NCBI RefSeq assembly: GCF_001399685.1
Contig: NZ_JTHN01000079.1
Span: 1-36,890 of the forward strand
DNA: 36,890 bases
Direction: 5' to 3'
From: Paenibacillus sp. A3
GTDB lineage: Bacteria; Bacillota; Bacilli; Paenibacillales; NBRC-103111
Notes under the pieces: model-generated
Databases searched by the model: none
What the model saw: the letters and a program-made list of their open reading frames with translations, nothing else
Told to the model about the DNA's origin: nothing
Made by a program: the position numbers and the translations under genes
Shown here: piece by piece, positions 1 through 8,587 of the stretch
How positions within the stretch are numbered: position 1 is the stretch's first letter
Layout of the letters: every line of letters begins with the position of its first letter

Positions 1-1
1 C

Positions 2-682
2 GCAGCAGCCATGAAACAATTAGCTGAGCGTTTCGCGGCGGAAAACCAGATCACGAATGCCAAAGCGGCTCGTGCGCTCATCAAAGATCTGGAAATGATG
101 ACTCACCTCGAAGGGTCCAATCCAACGAAGTTTATCGAGTTTCTGAAAGTATTTAACGCCCGGCTGGATCGTGTAAAAGAAGAGCACATGATTACGGATA
201 CGGCGTACAATGCGCTCAAAGAAGGCGTCTATTACCTGATCGGGAATTTGGCGGAAAATAAAAAGGCCGAAGCCTCTTCGGTAGAAGGCGACAAGCCCGG
301 CTATGCCGCAGAGAAAGCGGTGGACGGCTCCCCTGTTACGAGATGGGCGAGCGAATACAGGGACAATACGTGGTTCCAGGTCGATCTTGGCGCACCGACG
401 GACATCGATACGGTGAGTATCGATTGGGAATACGCCCGGGCGAACACGTTCCAGCTGCTTGTTTCGAACGATAAGCAGAACTGGACCAACGTTACGCAGG
501 AAAATGGCGGCATGATTACGGCGACGGACGGGAAACAAACAGTTCATTTTAACCCGGTCCAAGCCAGATATGTGAAATTCCAAGGCATTCAAAGAGCGAC
601 GGATTACGGATATTCCTTCTATGAACTTGGCGTATACAGCCTTTCCGGAGCTAAAAAGTTAGCGGAGTTCGACGAGCAGTAA
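2..682 (+). CDS. 3' end of a secreted FIMAH-like / F5/8 type C (discoidin) domain protein, 5' partial
   Basis: The frame is open to the left edge of the window (Ala codons run into the first Met), so this is the C-terminal part of a longer protein. Residues about 1-80 are helical and charged, and resemble the FIMAH module often found before the end of Paenibacillus surface enzymes. Residues about 90-215 form an F5/8 type C (CBM32/discoidin) beta-sandwich, with the typical AVDGSPVTRWAS and WFQVDLG segments and a RYVKF strand. Such domains bind sugars on polysaccharide-degrading exoproteins; the catalytic part would lie upstream of the window. There is no anchor at the C-terminus, so the protein is probably secreted or held by upstream domains. 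A rho-independent terminator follows the stop codon. Confidence 0.85.
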   Translation, partial: AAAMKQLAERFAAENQITNAKAARALIKDLEMMTHLEGSNPTKFIEFLKVFNARLDRVKEEHMITDTAYNALKEGVYYLIGNLAENKKAEASSVEGDKPGYAAEKAVDGSPVTRWASEYRDNTWFQVDLGAPTDIDTVSIDWEYARANTFQLLVSNDKQNWTNVTQENGGMITATDGKQTVHFNPVQARYVKFQGIQRATDYGYSFYELGVYSLSGAKKLAEFDEQ

Positions 683-689
683 ACGTAAT

Positions 690-711
690 GCAGGGGAGCA
701 CGCTTCCCTGC
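690..711 (+). terminator. Rho-independent terminator after the F5/8 type C gene
   Basis: GCAGGGGAGCACGCTTCCCTGC folds into a stem of GCAGGG against CCCTGC with a short loop. It starts 7 bases after the stop codon and is followed by a T-rich stretch. Confidence 0.75.
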
Positions 712-727
712 TATTTCGTTATTCGGT

Positions 728-771
728 AAAAAAACAACCATCGACGACATGGATCGTCGCCAATGGTTGTT
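728..771 (-). terminator. Terminator for the SLH surface protein gene
   Basis: On the minus strand AACAACCAT pairs with ATGGTTGTT, with an inner CGACGA/TCGTCG stem, followed by seven T residues. It begins 13 bases past the stop of the surface protein gene, so this transcript and the convergent one on the plus strand each have their own terminator. Confidence 0.9.
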
Positions 772-783
772 AGGGTAGCATGC

Positions 784-3700
784 TTACTTGTCAATCAGAT
801 TGGTTGTCTTGAGTAACCTTGCAATTAACGCCGTCACTTCGGCGCGTGTCATATTCGACTGCGGGCTCAGAAGCTGCGGTCCGTTGCCTTGCACGATCCC
901 CGCATCAATCATCAGAGCGATATCCTCTCTCGCCCAAGCAGATACCTTTTTCGCATCTTCATACTTCGCCAGCAGAGCATCGGTCTGCTCCTGACTCAGC
1001 GCGGCTTTCGGCTCGATCAATTTGTAGGCCCGGGCGATCATCGCCATGCCCTGTTCTCTCGTGATTTGTCGGTCGCCGTAGAAGTTGCCGTCCTCGTAGC
1101 CGCGGACGATATCGAATTCGTTCGCAATCGCTACGGAGCTGCGGTACCAAGCAGAATCCGAAACGTCAGGGAACTTGTTTTGCGGTGCATTTTGACGTTT
1201 CAAACCGAGACCGGTCACGACAATCTCCGAGAACTCGGAGCGCGTTACGTTGCGATCCGGTGAAAACGTATTGTTCCCGGTTCCGGCAAGATCGAGTCTC
1301 GCCGCAATATTGTTCACGTCCGCTTTGCCCCAATGGCTCTTCACGTCGTCGAAATCTTGCGGATTCCAGATGACCGAATAGGAGCCGTGGCTATGCAAGT
1401 CTTTAATCAAGGCATAATAACGGCTGTTGATCTTCGTTACTACCGTCGGCACATGGAACACGCTGCCGTCCGGATTGACGATAACGCCTGTCGTAATACG
1501 GTTCGGATCGATGCCTTCCGGCAGCGCGATGTATTTCGCCGCGTATCCGTTCAATTGCCCCGCTCTTACCATCTTGCCGTCATGCGAGAAGGTCATATCC
1601 AGATCGACCGGAGTGACCAGCAGTTCGTAGCCTTCCGCCGCCGCTTTGTTCTTGGCGTTGGTAATCAACGTGTCCGAAGCACGGGCGATATCGATATGAA
1701 CGGCAATATCGCCGAGCGCTGCGCTGCCCAACTGCTTGGACACCGCGCTCAAATCCATCTTTCCGCCTGGAACTGGGTAGATCGCCAGCGGGTTGCTGAT
1801 TTCGAGGCTTGATCCCTTATCGGCGAGCTGCTTCACAGCTCCCGCCGTCAATCCGTCTACCTTCATATCGCCGTCTTTCGAAGAATGAATCGCAAGCTTC
1901 TGTCCGTTACCTTGGGACAATGCTTTGTTCAGCTTGTCCAAATCCACTTGAACCGAAGTCACCTTGCGATCACCCGAGGTGGATTCTTTCCCTGTTGCAA
2001 ACGCATCGTCTTTGCCGTTCACTGAGGTTTCGATTCCCGAGCCATTCGGTGTTGTCGAACCTCCGGACGAAGACGAACCTGTAGAGGTTGAAGGCGTCGT
2101 GGTGCTTCCGCCGTTGCTGCTATCCGAGTCTCCGCTGTCGCTAGATTCCCTTGTAATCGTCAACGTATATTCCGTTACGTTGCCTTTGGCGTCCGTAACC
2201 TTTACAACAATCGTGTTCATTCCTACATTTAAAGGCAGATTACCGCTTGCCGCCCCGCTAGGAACTTGCTGCCAAGGGCCATTATTGACTGAGACTTCAA
2301 TCTTTGCGCTCGGATCAAGCGGCAGCGAGCTTACCGTCACGCTGTAGACGCTATTCGTTACGGAAGCCGTATACTTGATCGTGCTTCCATTGAACGCCGG
2401 CGATAACCCGATCGGCGTTCCGTTCCAGCTATTGAGCTGCAGTCCGGCCAACTTGGAATCGTTCGTGGTAGCTGCCACGGTTACGGTCTTCGTCACTTGA
2501 GTGGACTTGCCGTCTTTGGTTGCGGTTACTTCAAACGTATAGTCACCATCGGCCAGGTCATGATCCGGCGTAAAGCTCCATACGCCGTATGCATTCATCG
2601 TAACCGTCGGCGTACCTACGACGTTGCCATTCTTGTCCTTAATCGCAACGGTAACGGTCGAGCCTGCATCCGCCGTTCCTTTGAACTCCGGCTTCGCTAC
2701 AGAAACCCGGCTGCCGCTTGGTTCGGTGATCGTCAAGGCCGGGGCTGACAGATCAACGTTCATGTTTTTCGTCTTTGTTACGGTCCTGTTGTTTTTCATA
2801 GCAGTTGCTTCAATGATGTAATTGCCATCCGGAAGACTTACACTCGGAGTAAAATTCCATTTACCGTAAACATCCACGGTTGCAGTTCCGCCTGCTCCTG
2901 GTACCGGGTTGCCCTTCGAATCTTTGATTACTACATTCACCGCAGAACCCGGTTCCACGGTTCCTTCGATTTCCGGCTTAGCCACGGTGGCTGTTGGACT
3001 CGGCTTGGAAATGGCAAGCGACGCAGCAAACGAATCTTCGGCAACCACCTTAAAATTGCCTACTGCTTTCCCAAAAGGCCCTTTTACATTTTCATTGGTA
3101 TTCTGGTAATCGACCGTTACTTTGCTGTCGCTATTCAGAGCGACCGTATTCGGTAACGTAATTTTGATTGCTTTTTGCGCTGGATCGAATTCAATATGGC
3201 TAATGTCTATAGCCTGATCTTGACCGTCAATTTTAATCGTAAATCCGCCTTTGACATCTGCTGCGGTTAAAGCTACGGCATAATCAAACGGAATTGTAAT
3301 TGTCTTCGCGACGGAATCAAGGCTGGCTTTTGTCGGCTTTTTTAAGGTGAGGCCGTCGATCGCTTGCTGCAGTGCCTCTCGCGCGTCATCGACAGCTTGC
3401 TGCGAAGAAGTGCCTTCTGCCAATACTTGTTCAGCTTTCGTTTTGGCAGCAACAAATTCTTGCCAGCTGGATGCAGTATAGTCGGCTTCCTGCCATTGTC
3501 CGGCTGCCTCTACCGCTTTTTTCAAATCGGCTTTATTCACAATAGAAACGGTCTTGGTTGCACTTAACTCAAAAGTTTCATCGCCTGGCATACCGCCGTA
3601 TTCAACGATGTAGCCGGTAACATTATTGTTGATAGGATAATCGTTCCACGTGCCATCTGGGAAAATATGTGCTACATACTCGATATTCGAAAAGTTATTC

Positions 3701-4521
3701 GGTTCCCCAGACTTCCAGTTATTATATCTGCCTGCAAAGGCTGTGCCACCGCCATAGCCTTGATAGAATTTCAAACCTTTCCCGCTATCTTCCAACCCTT
3801 CCGGTCCTGTAACCCAGCGCCAGTCGCCAGTTTGCTTAGGTTCTCCATTCCAGCGCTCAATATCTATCGCGCCTAGCCAACCAAGACCTACTGTTTTCTC
3901 TTTAACAAAGGTATTTTCAGACGCGCTTGTGATGGTTACAAGGTAACCTTGACGTCCGAAGTATTTTTTTGGGGCCACCTTATCCTTTGCGTCAGGCCAT
4001 GTAATATTTGAGCCATTATTGATGTATTCGTAAAAATGACCGTTTTCTCCGAAAGCCAGGGCGCTTCCAAGTGTAAAGCGGATCACCCTGTCGGATAAAT
4101 CGCCGGATGTCGTCGAAAACGTGACACTTTTTAATGCCGCTTCGTACTCTTCAGCCGATGCCAGACCCGTCAGGGTTAAGACACCATTGGTTGACACGTA
4201 CTTCCCCGTAATGCCGGATTGGGTAGTAAAGTTCAACTTGTCGCCGGACTTATGACCTTCAATAACGACTGTCGCCCCGTTTAAGTTATCAGGGTAGGTA
4301 GCTAATACATTTTTATCAAGCGATATTCCGGCGTCAACTGCCGCTTCTCCTCCCTCAACGACATAAACGGTCTTTCCCCCGGATGCAGCTATTGCTGGTG
4401 CAGAGGTAGCCGCCTTCGCCGTTTGTGGCACAAATGCAGCGGGATAACCGACCGCTATAACGAACGACAGCAGAAGGGTCAACGGCTTCTTCCCATAAAA
4501 CCTACTCTTTCGTGTAAACAA
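784..4521 (-). CDS. S-layer-anchored surface protein with C-type lectin, FIVAR, Ig-like, cadherin-like and three SLH domains
   Basis: A 1245-residue exported protein. The signal peptide covers residues 1-37 (basic start, hydrophobic core, cleavage after AKA). A cadherin-like repeat (about 45-155) is followed by a C-type lectin fold (about 160-308) that carries both calcium/sugar motifs, EPN at 273 and WND at 292. Next come a FIVAR helical module (about 330-395), an Ig-like segment (about 400-495), two Big-type repeats of about 93 residues (about 505-690), a cadherin-like beta sandwich (about 690-790) and a Ser/Thr/Gly-rich linker (about 793-830). Three SLH domains (about 1057-1245) end in a TRAE motif and should bind pyruvylated wall polymer. 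The start is TTG, with GGAG and AGAGG upstream; the nearby ATG frame closes after nine codons. It is divergent from a response regulator and has its own terminator. The role is probably adhesion or sugar binding at the cell surface. Confidence 0.9.
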   Translation of the reverse strand: MFTRKSRFYGKKPLTLLLSFVIAVGYPAAFVPQTAKAATSAPAIAASGGKTVYVVEGGEAAVDAGISLDKNVLATYPDNLNGATVVIEGHKSGDKLNFTTQSGITGKYVSTNGVLTLTGLASAEEYEAALKSVTFSTTSGDLSDRVIRFTLGSALAFGENGHFYEYINNGSNITWPDAKDKVAPKKYFGRQGYLVTITSASENTFVKEKTVGLGWLGAIDIERWNGEPKQTGDWRWVTGPEGLEDSGKGLKFYQGYGGGTAFAGRYNNWKSGEPNNFSNIEYVAHIFPDGTWNDYPINNNVTGYIVEYGGMPGDETFELSATKTVSIVNKADLKKAVEAAGQWQEADYTASSWQEFVAAKTKAEQVLAEGTSSQQAVDDAREALQQAIDGLTLKKPTKASLDSVAKTITIPFDYAVALTAADVKGGFTIKIDGQDQAIDISHIEFDPAQKAIKITLPNTVALNSDSKVTVDYQNTNENVKGPFGKAVGNFKVVAEDSFAASLAISKPSPTATVAKPEIEGTVEPGSAVNVVIKDSKGNPVPGAGGTATVDVYGKWNFTPSVSLPDGNYIIEATAMKNNRTVTKTKNMNVDLSAPALTITEPSGSRVSVAKPEFKGTADAGSTVTVAIKDKNGNVVGTPTVTMNAYGVWSFTPDHDLADGDYTFEVTATKDGKSTQVTKTVTVAATTNDSKLAGLQLNSWNGTPIGLSPAFNGSTIKYTASVTNSVYSVTVSSLPLDPSAKIEVSVNNGPWQQVPSGAASGNLPLNVGMNTIVVKVTDAKGNVTEYTLTITRESSDSGDSDSSNGGSTTTPSTSTGSSSSGGSTTPNGSGIETSVNGKDDAFATGKESTSGDRKVTSVQVDLDKLNKALSQGNGQKLAIHSSKDGDMKVDGLTAGAVKQLADKGSSLEISNPLAIYPVPGGKMDLSAVSKQLGSAALGDIAVHIDIARASDTLITNAKNKAAAEGYELLVTPVDLDMTFSHDGKMVRAGQLNGYAAKYIALPEGIDPNRITTGVIVNPDGSVFHVPTVVTKINSRYYALIKDLHSHGSYSVIWNPQDFDDVKSHWGKADVNNIAARLDLAGTGNNTFSPDRNVTRSEFSEIVVTGLGLKRQNAPQNKFPDVSDSAWYRSSVAIANEFDIVRGYEDGNFYGDRQITREQGMAMIARAYKLIEPKAALSQEQTDALLAKYEDAKKVSAWAREDIALMIDAGIVQGNGPQLLSPQSNMTRAEVTALIARLLKTTNLIDK

Positions 4522-4734
4522 AACCTCTCATCTCCTTTTTATTCTCCAAGCTATGGAATTTACAGAGAAATGACTGTACGTTAACTCTCGCAGTCCCCCT
4601 TATGCTACTAGTTTACCAACCCAACATAAACAAAACCTAGACAACTCATGGGTCTGTTCAATATATTCGCATGAATGCCGATATAAGAATTGTGAAAGCA
4701 ATTACAAGTATCAACTGTCAAGGAGGACGCTCCT
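4522..4734. promoter_or_regulatory. Divergent promoter region between the SLH protein and the SARP-type response regulator
   Basis: 213 bases with no supported gene. It must hold both promoters. On the plus strand TTCAAT is followed 17 bases later by GATATA/TATAAG near 4657-4690, a weak sigma-A-like candidate. The AGGAGG ribosome binding site at 4721-4726 lies 8 bases before the GTG of the regulator. No convincing minus-strand promoter was found by eye. Confidence 0.4.
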
Positions 4735-5883
4735 GTGAAAGCCATATTGGTTGACGATGAACAATTGGCCCTGATTGGGCTGAAAAAAGCGATTGAGCGT
4801 GAAGCAAACGAAGTTGAGATCGTTGCCACATATTCCCATTCCACCGAGGTCATGGCAGGCGTATTGGCTCATCGCCCCGATGTGGTATTTCTTGATATCC
4901 ATATGCCGGATATTAACGGTCTGAATCTGGGGAAGCAGATCCAGGCGACCGCTCCCGGTACCGAAATCGTATTTGTGACCGGTTACGATCAATATGCCGT
5001 GCAGGCTTTCGAGCTTTACGCCTTGGATTATATTGTGAAGCCGCTGCAAAAGGAGCGTCTGCGCCAAACGATCCTGCGGATAAAAGAAAAATTGGCTATC
5101 AGACGCACCAAGAAAACACAGGACACGAACTCCCCCATGATTTGCTGCTTTAATCAAATCCAGTTTAAGCTGCCCGGCATGGACGCCCAGAACGTGAAAT
5201 GGCGTACAAGCAAGGCGCAAGAATTGTTCGCCTATTTGCTCCATCATCGGGACCGGACCATCAATCGAAGCGTTTTGCTCGAACTGCTATGGCCGGAGCT
5301 GGAAGAGACTAAGGCAGCACAGCATCTCTATACAACGATTTATCATGTACGTCAAACCTTGAAAAATTCCAACATGGATACAGTCTCCATAAACAGCGGC
5401 AATTTGGAGGCGGGGTACAAGCTTGACTTGGGGGAGGCTGGGGTAGATACAGAGGAATGGGAATACGCCATGAGGCAATTGGGTGTCTTGGATGCGGGTA
5501 CAGTTGACGCCTATGAGTATGTGTTGAATTTGTACAAGGGGGACTATCTGGGAAAATACGATTACCTCTGGGCCGAACATGAACGGGAACGGTTTCGATT
5601 GCTGTGGTTATACCATATGCGAAAGTTATGTGAGTTCTACGAGCAGCAAAAAAAACCGAAAAAAGCCATCCAAGTCCACCTCCGGATTCAACAATTGCTT
5701 CCGGACGAGGAGGAAAGCTATTTCTCGCTGATGAAGCTTTATGATTGGATTGGCGACAGGATCGGTGTGGAAGAACAATATTTGCTCTTGAGAACGAAAA
5801 TGGAACGGGATATGGAGTTACCGATTAACCCTGACATTACGGATTGGTATACACGTTGGAAGTCCTTGAGCCTTACTTCCTAA
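4735..5883 (+). CDS. Response regulator with SARP/BTAD output domain
   Basis: A 382-residue transcription regulator. Receiver domain at residues 1-120: acidic pair D7/D8, phospho-acceptor D54 in FLDIHMPD, switch T82 and K102 in VKPL. Residues about 140-220 form an OmpR/SARP-like winged helix, and about 235-380 a TPR-like bacterial transcriptional activator domain (BTAD). No histidine kinase is adjacent, so the input partner must be elsewhere. The start is GTG with AGGAGG 8 bases upstream; it is the only start with a good site. It is divergent from the SLH/lectin protein, which makes that gene a plausible target (inference). Confidence 0.9.
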   Translation: MKAILVDDEQLALIGLKKAIEREANEVEIVATYSHSTEVMAGVLAHRPDVVFLDIHMPDINGLNLGKQIQATAPGTEIVFVTGYDQYAVQAFELYALDYIVKPLQKERLRQTILRIKEKLAIRRTKKTQDTNSPMICCFNQIQFKLPGMDAQNVKWRTSKAQELFAYLLHHRDRTINRSVLLELLWPELEETKAAQHLYTTIYHVRQTLKNSNMDTVSINSGNLEAGYKLDLGEAGVDTEEWEYAMRQLGVLDAGTVDAYEYVLNLYKGDYLGKYDYLWAEHERERFRLLWLYHMRKLCEFYEQQKKPKKAIQVHLRIQQLLPDEEESYFSLMKLYDWIGDRIGVEEQYLLLRTKMERDMELPINPDITDWYTRWKSLSLTS

Positions 5884-5908
5884 ACCAGTCACTTCGAATT
5901 TCGCATGG

Positions 5909-5949
5909 AAGCCCCCCGGCGCCGCGCAGGTTTCGGTCCGGAGGGCTTT
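5909..5949. terminator. Terminator between the response regulator and the SUKH gene
   Basis: AAGCCCCCCGG pairs with CCGGAGGGCTT (one G-T pair) around a long GC-rich loop, then TTTGATG on the plus strand. It sits between two converging genes and mainly serves the regulator. Confidence 0.65.
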
Positions 5950-5957
5950 GATGAATT

Positions 5958-7355
5958 TTAAGTCGCGGGAGCGAATGCTTTCAGCTTTTCCAGCAATTGC
6001 TCCGTTGCCGTATCCGTGAATGCAAGAGCATCGCTTGTCCTGCCAATCATGCCTTGCCGGAGTCGATCGTCCAGCCAGTCCGTGATAAAGCCGGGAGCAT
6101 ACCCACCCGTGCTGAACGATCCGCTGAAAGCTATGATTTTCTCATAGGCCTTCAGATATTGTTCACGATTGGTCTGAGGGTAAGACTTGGTGTACAGCCA
6201 AAATTGCAGGTCATACATCAAAGTCGAAAGTTCATCCGCATGAAAAGCAAAATACCCCTTTTCCTCTACAATTCGGGTACAAATCGCACGGATGATCTCC
6301 TCCATGTTGTCGACCTCGGTGACGCGGGCACATAGCTCCGAAAGCATCGGGGAAAATTCCTCATGGGCCACCTTCCGCAAATCCTCCTGCTTATCCTCCT
6401 CCGAGGTGTCATAGACATCGTGATGCACCAATCCCCGGATAAAGGCCTCGAAGTTCTCGGCCAAAAACGTAATTTCATAATCGCCTTCCTGATCGACGTG
6501 GATCACCTCAGGCTCCCCATTTCTGCCGCATTTCCGATAATCCAGCATCACGACATCGTGACCTGCCGAAGGGCAATCGCAAATGACCACGCCAATGTCG
6601 GGATAGCCCCATTCTTCAATCATAAACGGGCTGCCCAATTCTCCGCAGAGCGAATAATGCTTTTCGCGCCCAATCCCCATGATCCCCGTAATCGCAATAT
6701 GGTCTTCCGCCCAAGACGTTGCTTCCTCCGTAGGGAAGCAAGTGTTGATCGGCACACCGCCGTTATGTAACTTCATCATCGCGATGTAAGAGGCCGGCAA
6801 TTTGTAGCCCAGCTCTTGTTCGATCGAAGCAATAAGCTCATCCGTAGGCGGCGCGCTGACGTATTCTTTTAACGCGTAGTCGCTATCATCCCAGAAGTTC
6901 GTCAAGTCAAACCCTTCAAAGGGTGCTTTTCCCGCTCCGGTATGGCTTCCCTGCTCATTCCGGGCCTGCATGGCCATCGACCGCTTGCGTTTACGGTTCA
7001 ATGCGGTCAAGCCTTGACGGCTCCATGCCAAAAACGACAGCGTGGTTTGATCCTTGGGAGCCAGTTGATCCGCAGTTTCGAATTCTCTGATGGCATCCTC
7101 GTATTGTTCCAGATGGTAGTAGGCATACCCCGCACGGAAATGCCACAAAGGATCGTTCCCGCCTTGCTTCTCAATCGTCAAAAGCTGCTGCAGCGCTTCC
7201 TCGTAACGTTCCAGATTGTTCATGGCTCTTGCCAAATGACTGATGCAATCATAATCGCGGTCCCGTTCGGGAATTTTCAAAATCCGAGCGATGATTTGTT
7301 CAAATTCATCTTCTTCATGCCAGAGGTTTAGCTGCTCCAATAGGTTTTTCTCCAT
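5958..7355 (-). CDS. TPR-repeat protein with SMI1/KNR4 (SUKH) domain
   Basis: About 465 residues, cytoplasmic (no signal peptide or membrane segment). Residues about 1-125 are TPR-like helix pairs (ERYEEALQQL, EQYEDAIREFETADQLAPKD). Residues about 165-305 look like a SUKH domain: a KLPASYIAMMKLHNGG core, then FMIEEWGYPDIGVVICDCPSAGHDVVMLDY, typical of the SMI1/KNR4 family. The last 150 residues are helical and unassigned. SUKH proteins commonly act as immunity proteins against contact-dependent nuclease or deaminase toxins, but no toxin gene is present here. The longest frame begins at 7385, but the ATG at 7355 has AGAGG 6 bases upstream and is preferred. Confidence 0.8.
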   Translation of the reverse strand: MEKNLLEQLNLWHEEDEFEQIIARILKIPERDRDYDCISHLARAMNNLERYEEALQQLLTIEKQGGNDPLWHFRAGYAYYHLEQYEDAIREFETADQLAPKDQTTLSFLAWSRQGLTALNRKRKRSMAMQARNEQGSHTGAGKAPFEGFDLTNFWDDSDYALKEYVSAPPTDELIASIEQELGYKLPASYIAMMKLHNGGVPINTCFPTEEATSWAEDHIAITGIMGIGREKHYSLCGELGSPFMIEEWGYPDIGVVICDCPSAGHDVVMLDYRKCGRNGEPEVIHVDQEGDYEITFLAENFEAFIRGLVHHDVYDTSEEDKQEDLRKVAHEEFSPMLSELCARVTEVDNMEEIIRAICTRIVEEKGYFAFHADELSTLMYDLQFWLYTKSYPQTNREQYLKAYEKIIAFSGSFSTGGYAPGFITDWLDDRLRQGMIGRTSDALAFTDTATEQLLEKLKAFAPAT

Positions 7356-7412
7356 ACTCTGCCTCTTTTCGTTAGTTAGGTGCATGCTCTACCGGTACCA
7401 ATTGGAACAAAC

Positions 7413-8210
7413 CTACAGAAACGAGCCGAAGTAAAATTCCAGCGCCTCCCGGGAATACCGGTCACTCCCCTGCCACCCCGCAACGGAGTTAAAATCGTGA
7501 CTTCCTCCCCGGAGCTTGCGGGGCGTATCGCGCTCCACCAGCAGTCCGGCATATCCCCATATTTCCATCGTCACGTCCCGCTCCTGCTTGCTTGAAGGAA
7601 ACGCATCCTTCCAGCGCTTCTCCAGCTGCCGGGCGCCTTCATGCTCCGCACAGTCCTGAATCGCTTCGGTCATTCGGTTGAGCATGGCAGCATCCTCAGT
7701 GGTAACCTCGAATGCTTCTTCTTCCTTGCTGAACAATTCGAGATCCAGCCAGCAATACAGAAGGTAGTTCAAGCGGACGCCTCCCCATTTGACCCGCTCG
7801 AAATTCAGCACGTTCAAATCCGCATTTACATAATCCCGGTCCGACATCAACCCGTGGAAGTTGCAATCCCCGCAGCTGCCGTAATTCGGCCGTACCGCAC
7901 TCCGCTGTCCGTAGGTATGCAGAGGTAGCCTGGAAGTCAGGGCCCAGCTCGACAGGGCGCTCCGCAGATGGACTTTTTTCGTAGACAAACTGTGCAGGAA
8001 CGCAGCGGCTACCTGTTCTTTGGTCACGGTCTGATGCAATTCGTGCAGCCGTTCGACCAATTCATCATGTGTGATCGTGATGGGATCAAACATCAGCCCT
8101 TGGCTTTTGGCATAATTGAAATCCTCGCCGGCAAAGGCATACGGCCGATCCTTCCAACCGCTGGAAGACCAAAAGGTGTTCATGAGTATCTTTTTCGCTT
8201 TTTTATCCAC
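7413..8210 (-). CDS. Conserved-looking protein of unknown function with a CGDC motif
   Basis: Not recognised. About 265 residues, soluble, no signal peptide. It has a CGDC pair inside a YGSCGDCNFHGLM stretch, possibly half a metal site, followed by a hydrophobic/aromatic segment (LNYLLYCWLDLELF). The end is rich in Gly, Ser and aromatics. The start is taken as GTG at 8210, with GGAG 7 bases upstream; the longer frame to 8273 runs inside the upstream gene and has no better site. The GTG overlaps the stop of the DUF2834-like gene by 8 bases, so the two are probably translationally coupled. The gap to the next gene downstream is only 57 bases. Confidence 0.6.
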   Translation of the reverse strand: MDKKAKKILMNTFWSSSGWKDRPYAFAGEDFNYAKSQGLMFDPITITHDELVERLHELHQTVTKEQVAAAFLHSLSTKKVHLRSALSSWALTSRLPLHTYGQRSAVRPNYGSCGDCNFHGLMSDRDYVNADLNVLNFERVKWGGVRLNYLLYCWLDLELFSKEEEAFEVTTEDAAMLNRMTEAIQDCAEHEGARQLEKRWKDAFPSSKQERDVTMEIWGYAGLLVERDTPRKLRGGSHDFNSVAGWQGSDRYSREALEFYFGSFL

Positions 8211-8523
8211 GTTTTTTCTCCAAATGAATTTCTCGTTGTAATAAAAATAAGGGAAGTCCCAACGAAACGCCAACGGTTAATGTCCCAATGATCGGAACCC
8301 ATAACCATTTCATTCCTTTGCGACTCCCTTCATATCCAATGAAGGCGATTAAGACCGCTGCCGAAACCGCGACATCCAGCCATGCGAATGCGCCAATACG
8401 TGTTTGGCTTGCTTCTCCTATCAATAAAGAAAGGTTAGGACCATGCTCGCTAACCCACGGTATGAACTGGGAATAGGGCAGTATTGTTCCGAGCAAAGCT
8501 AAAATACCGTACACGTATTTCAA
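8203..8523 (-). CDS. Small membrane protein, DUF2834-like
   Basis: About 106 residues with three hydrophobic segments. The N-terminus YVYGILALLGTILPYSQFIP followed by an EHG motif, then an AFAWLDVAVSA helix and a charged C-terminus, matches the general look of DUF2834 proteins (function unknown, inner membrane). The preferred start is TTG at 8523, preceded by a perfect GGAGGTGA. ATG codons further upstream (8538, 8559, 8571) lack a good site. The stop overlaps the GTG of the following gene. Confidence 0.65.
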   Translation of the reverse strand: MKYVYGILALLGTILPYSQFIPWVSEHGPNLSLLIGEASQTRIGAFAWLDVAVSAAVLIAFIGYEGSRKGMKWLWVPIIGTLTVGVSLGLPLFLLQREIHLEKKRG

Positions 8524-8587
8524 CCGCTTCACCTCCATGTGAGATATGAGTTCTTCCATATCATAACACATTTTGGAAAAGTATTAG

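Noticed and set aside
1333..2347. Several plus-strand open frames inside the SLH protein gene
   Set aside because: They are antisense to the linker and SLH region and show no recognisable domains.
4608..4853. 81-codon minus-strand frame in the divergent promoter region
   Set aside because: It overlaps the receiver domain of the response regulator, has no ribosome binding site and an unlikely composition.
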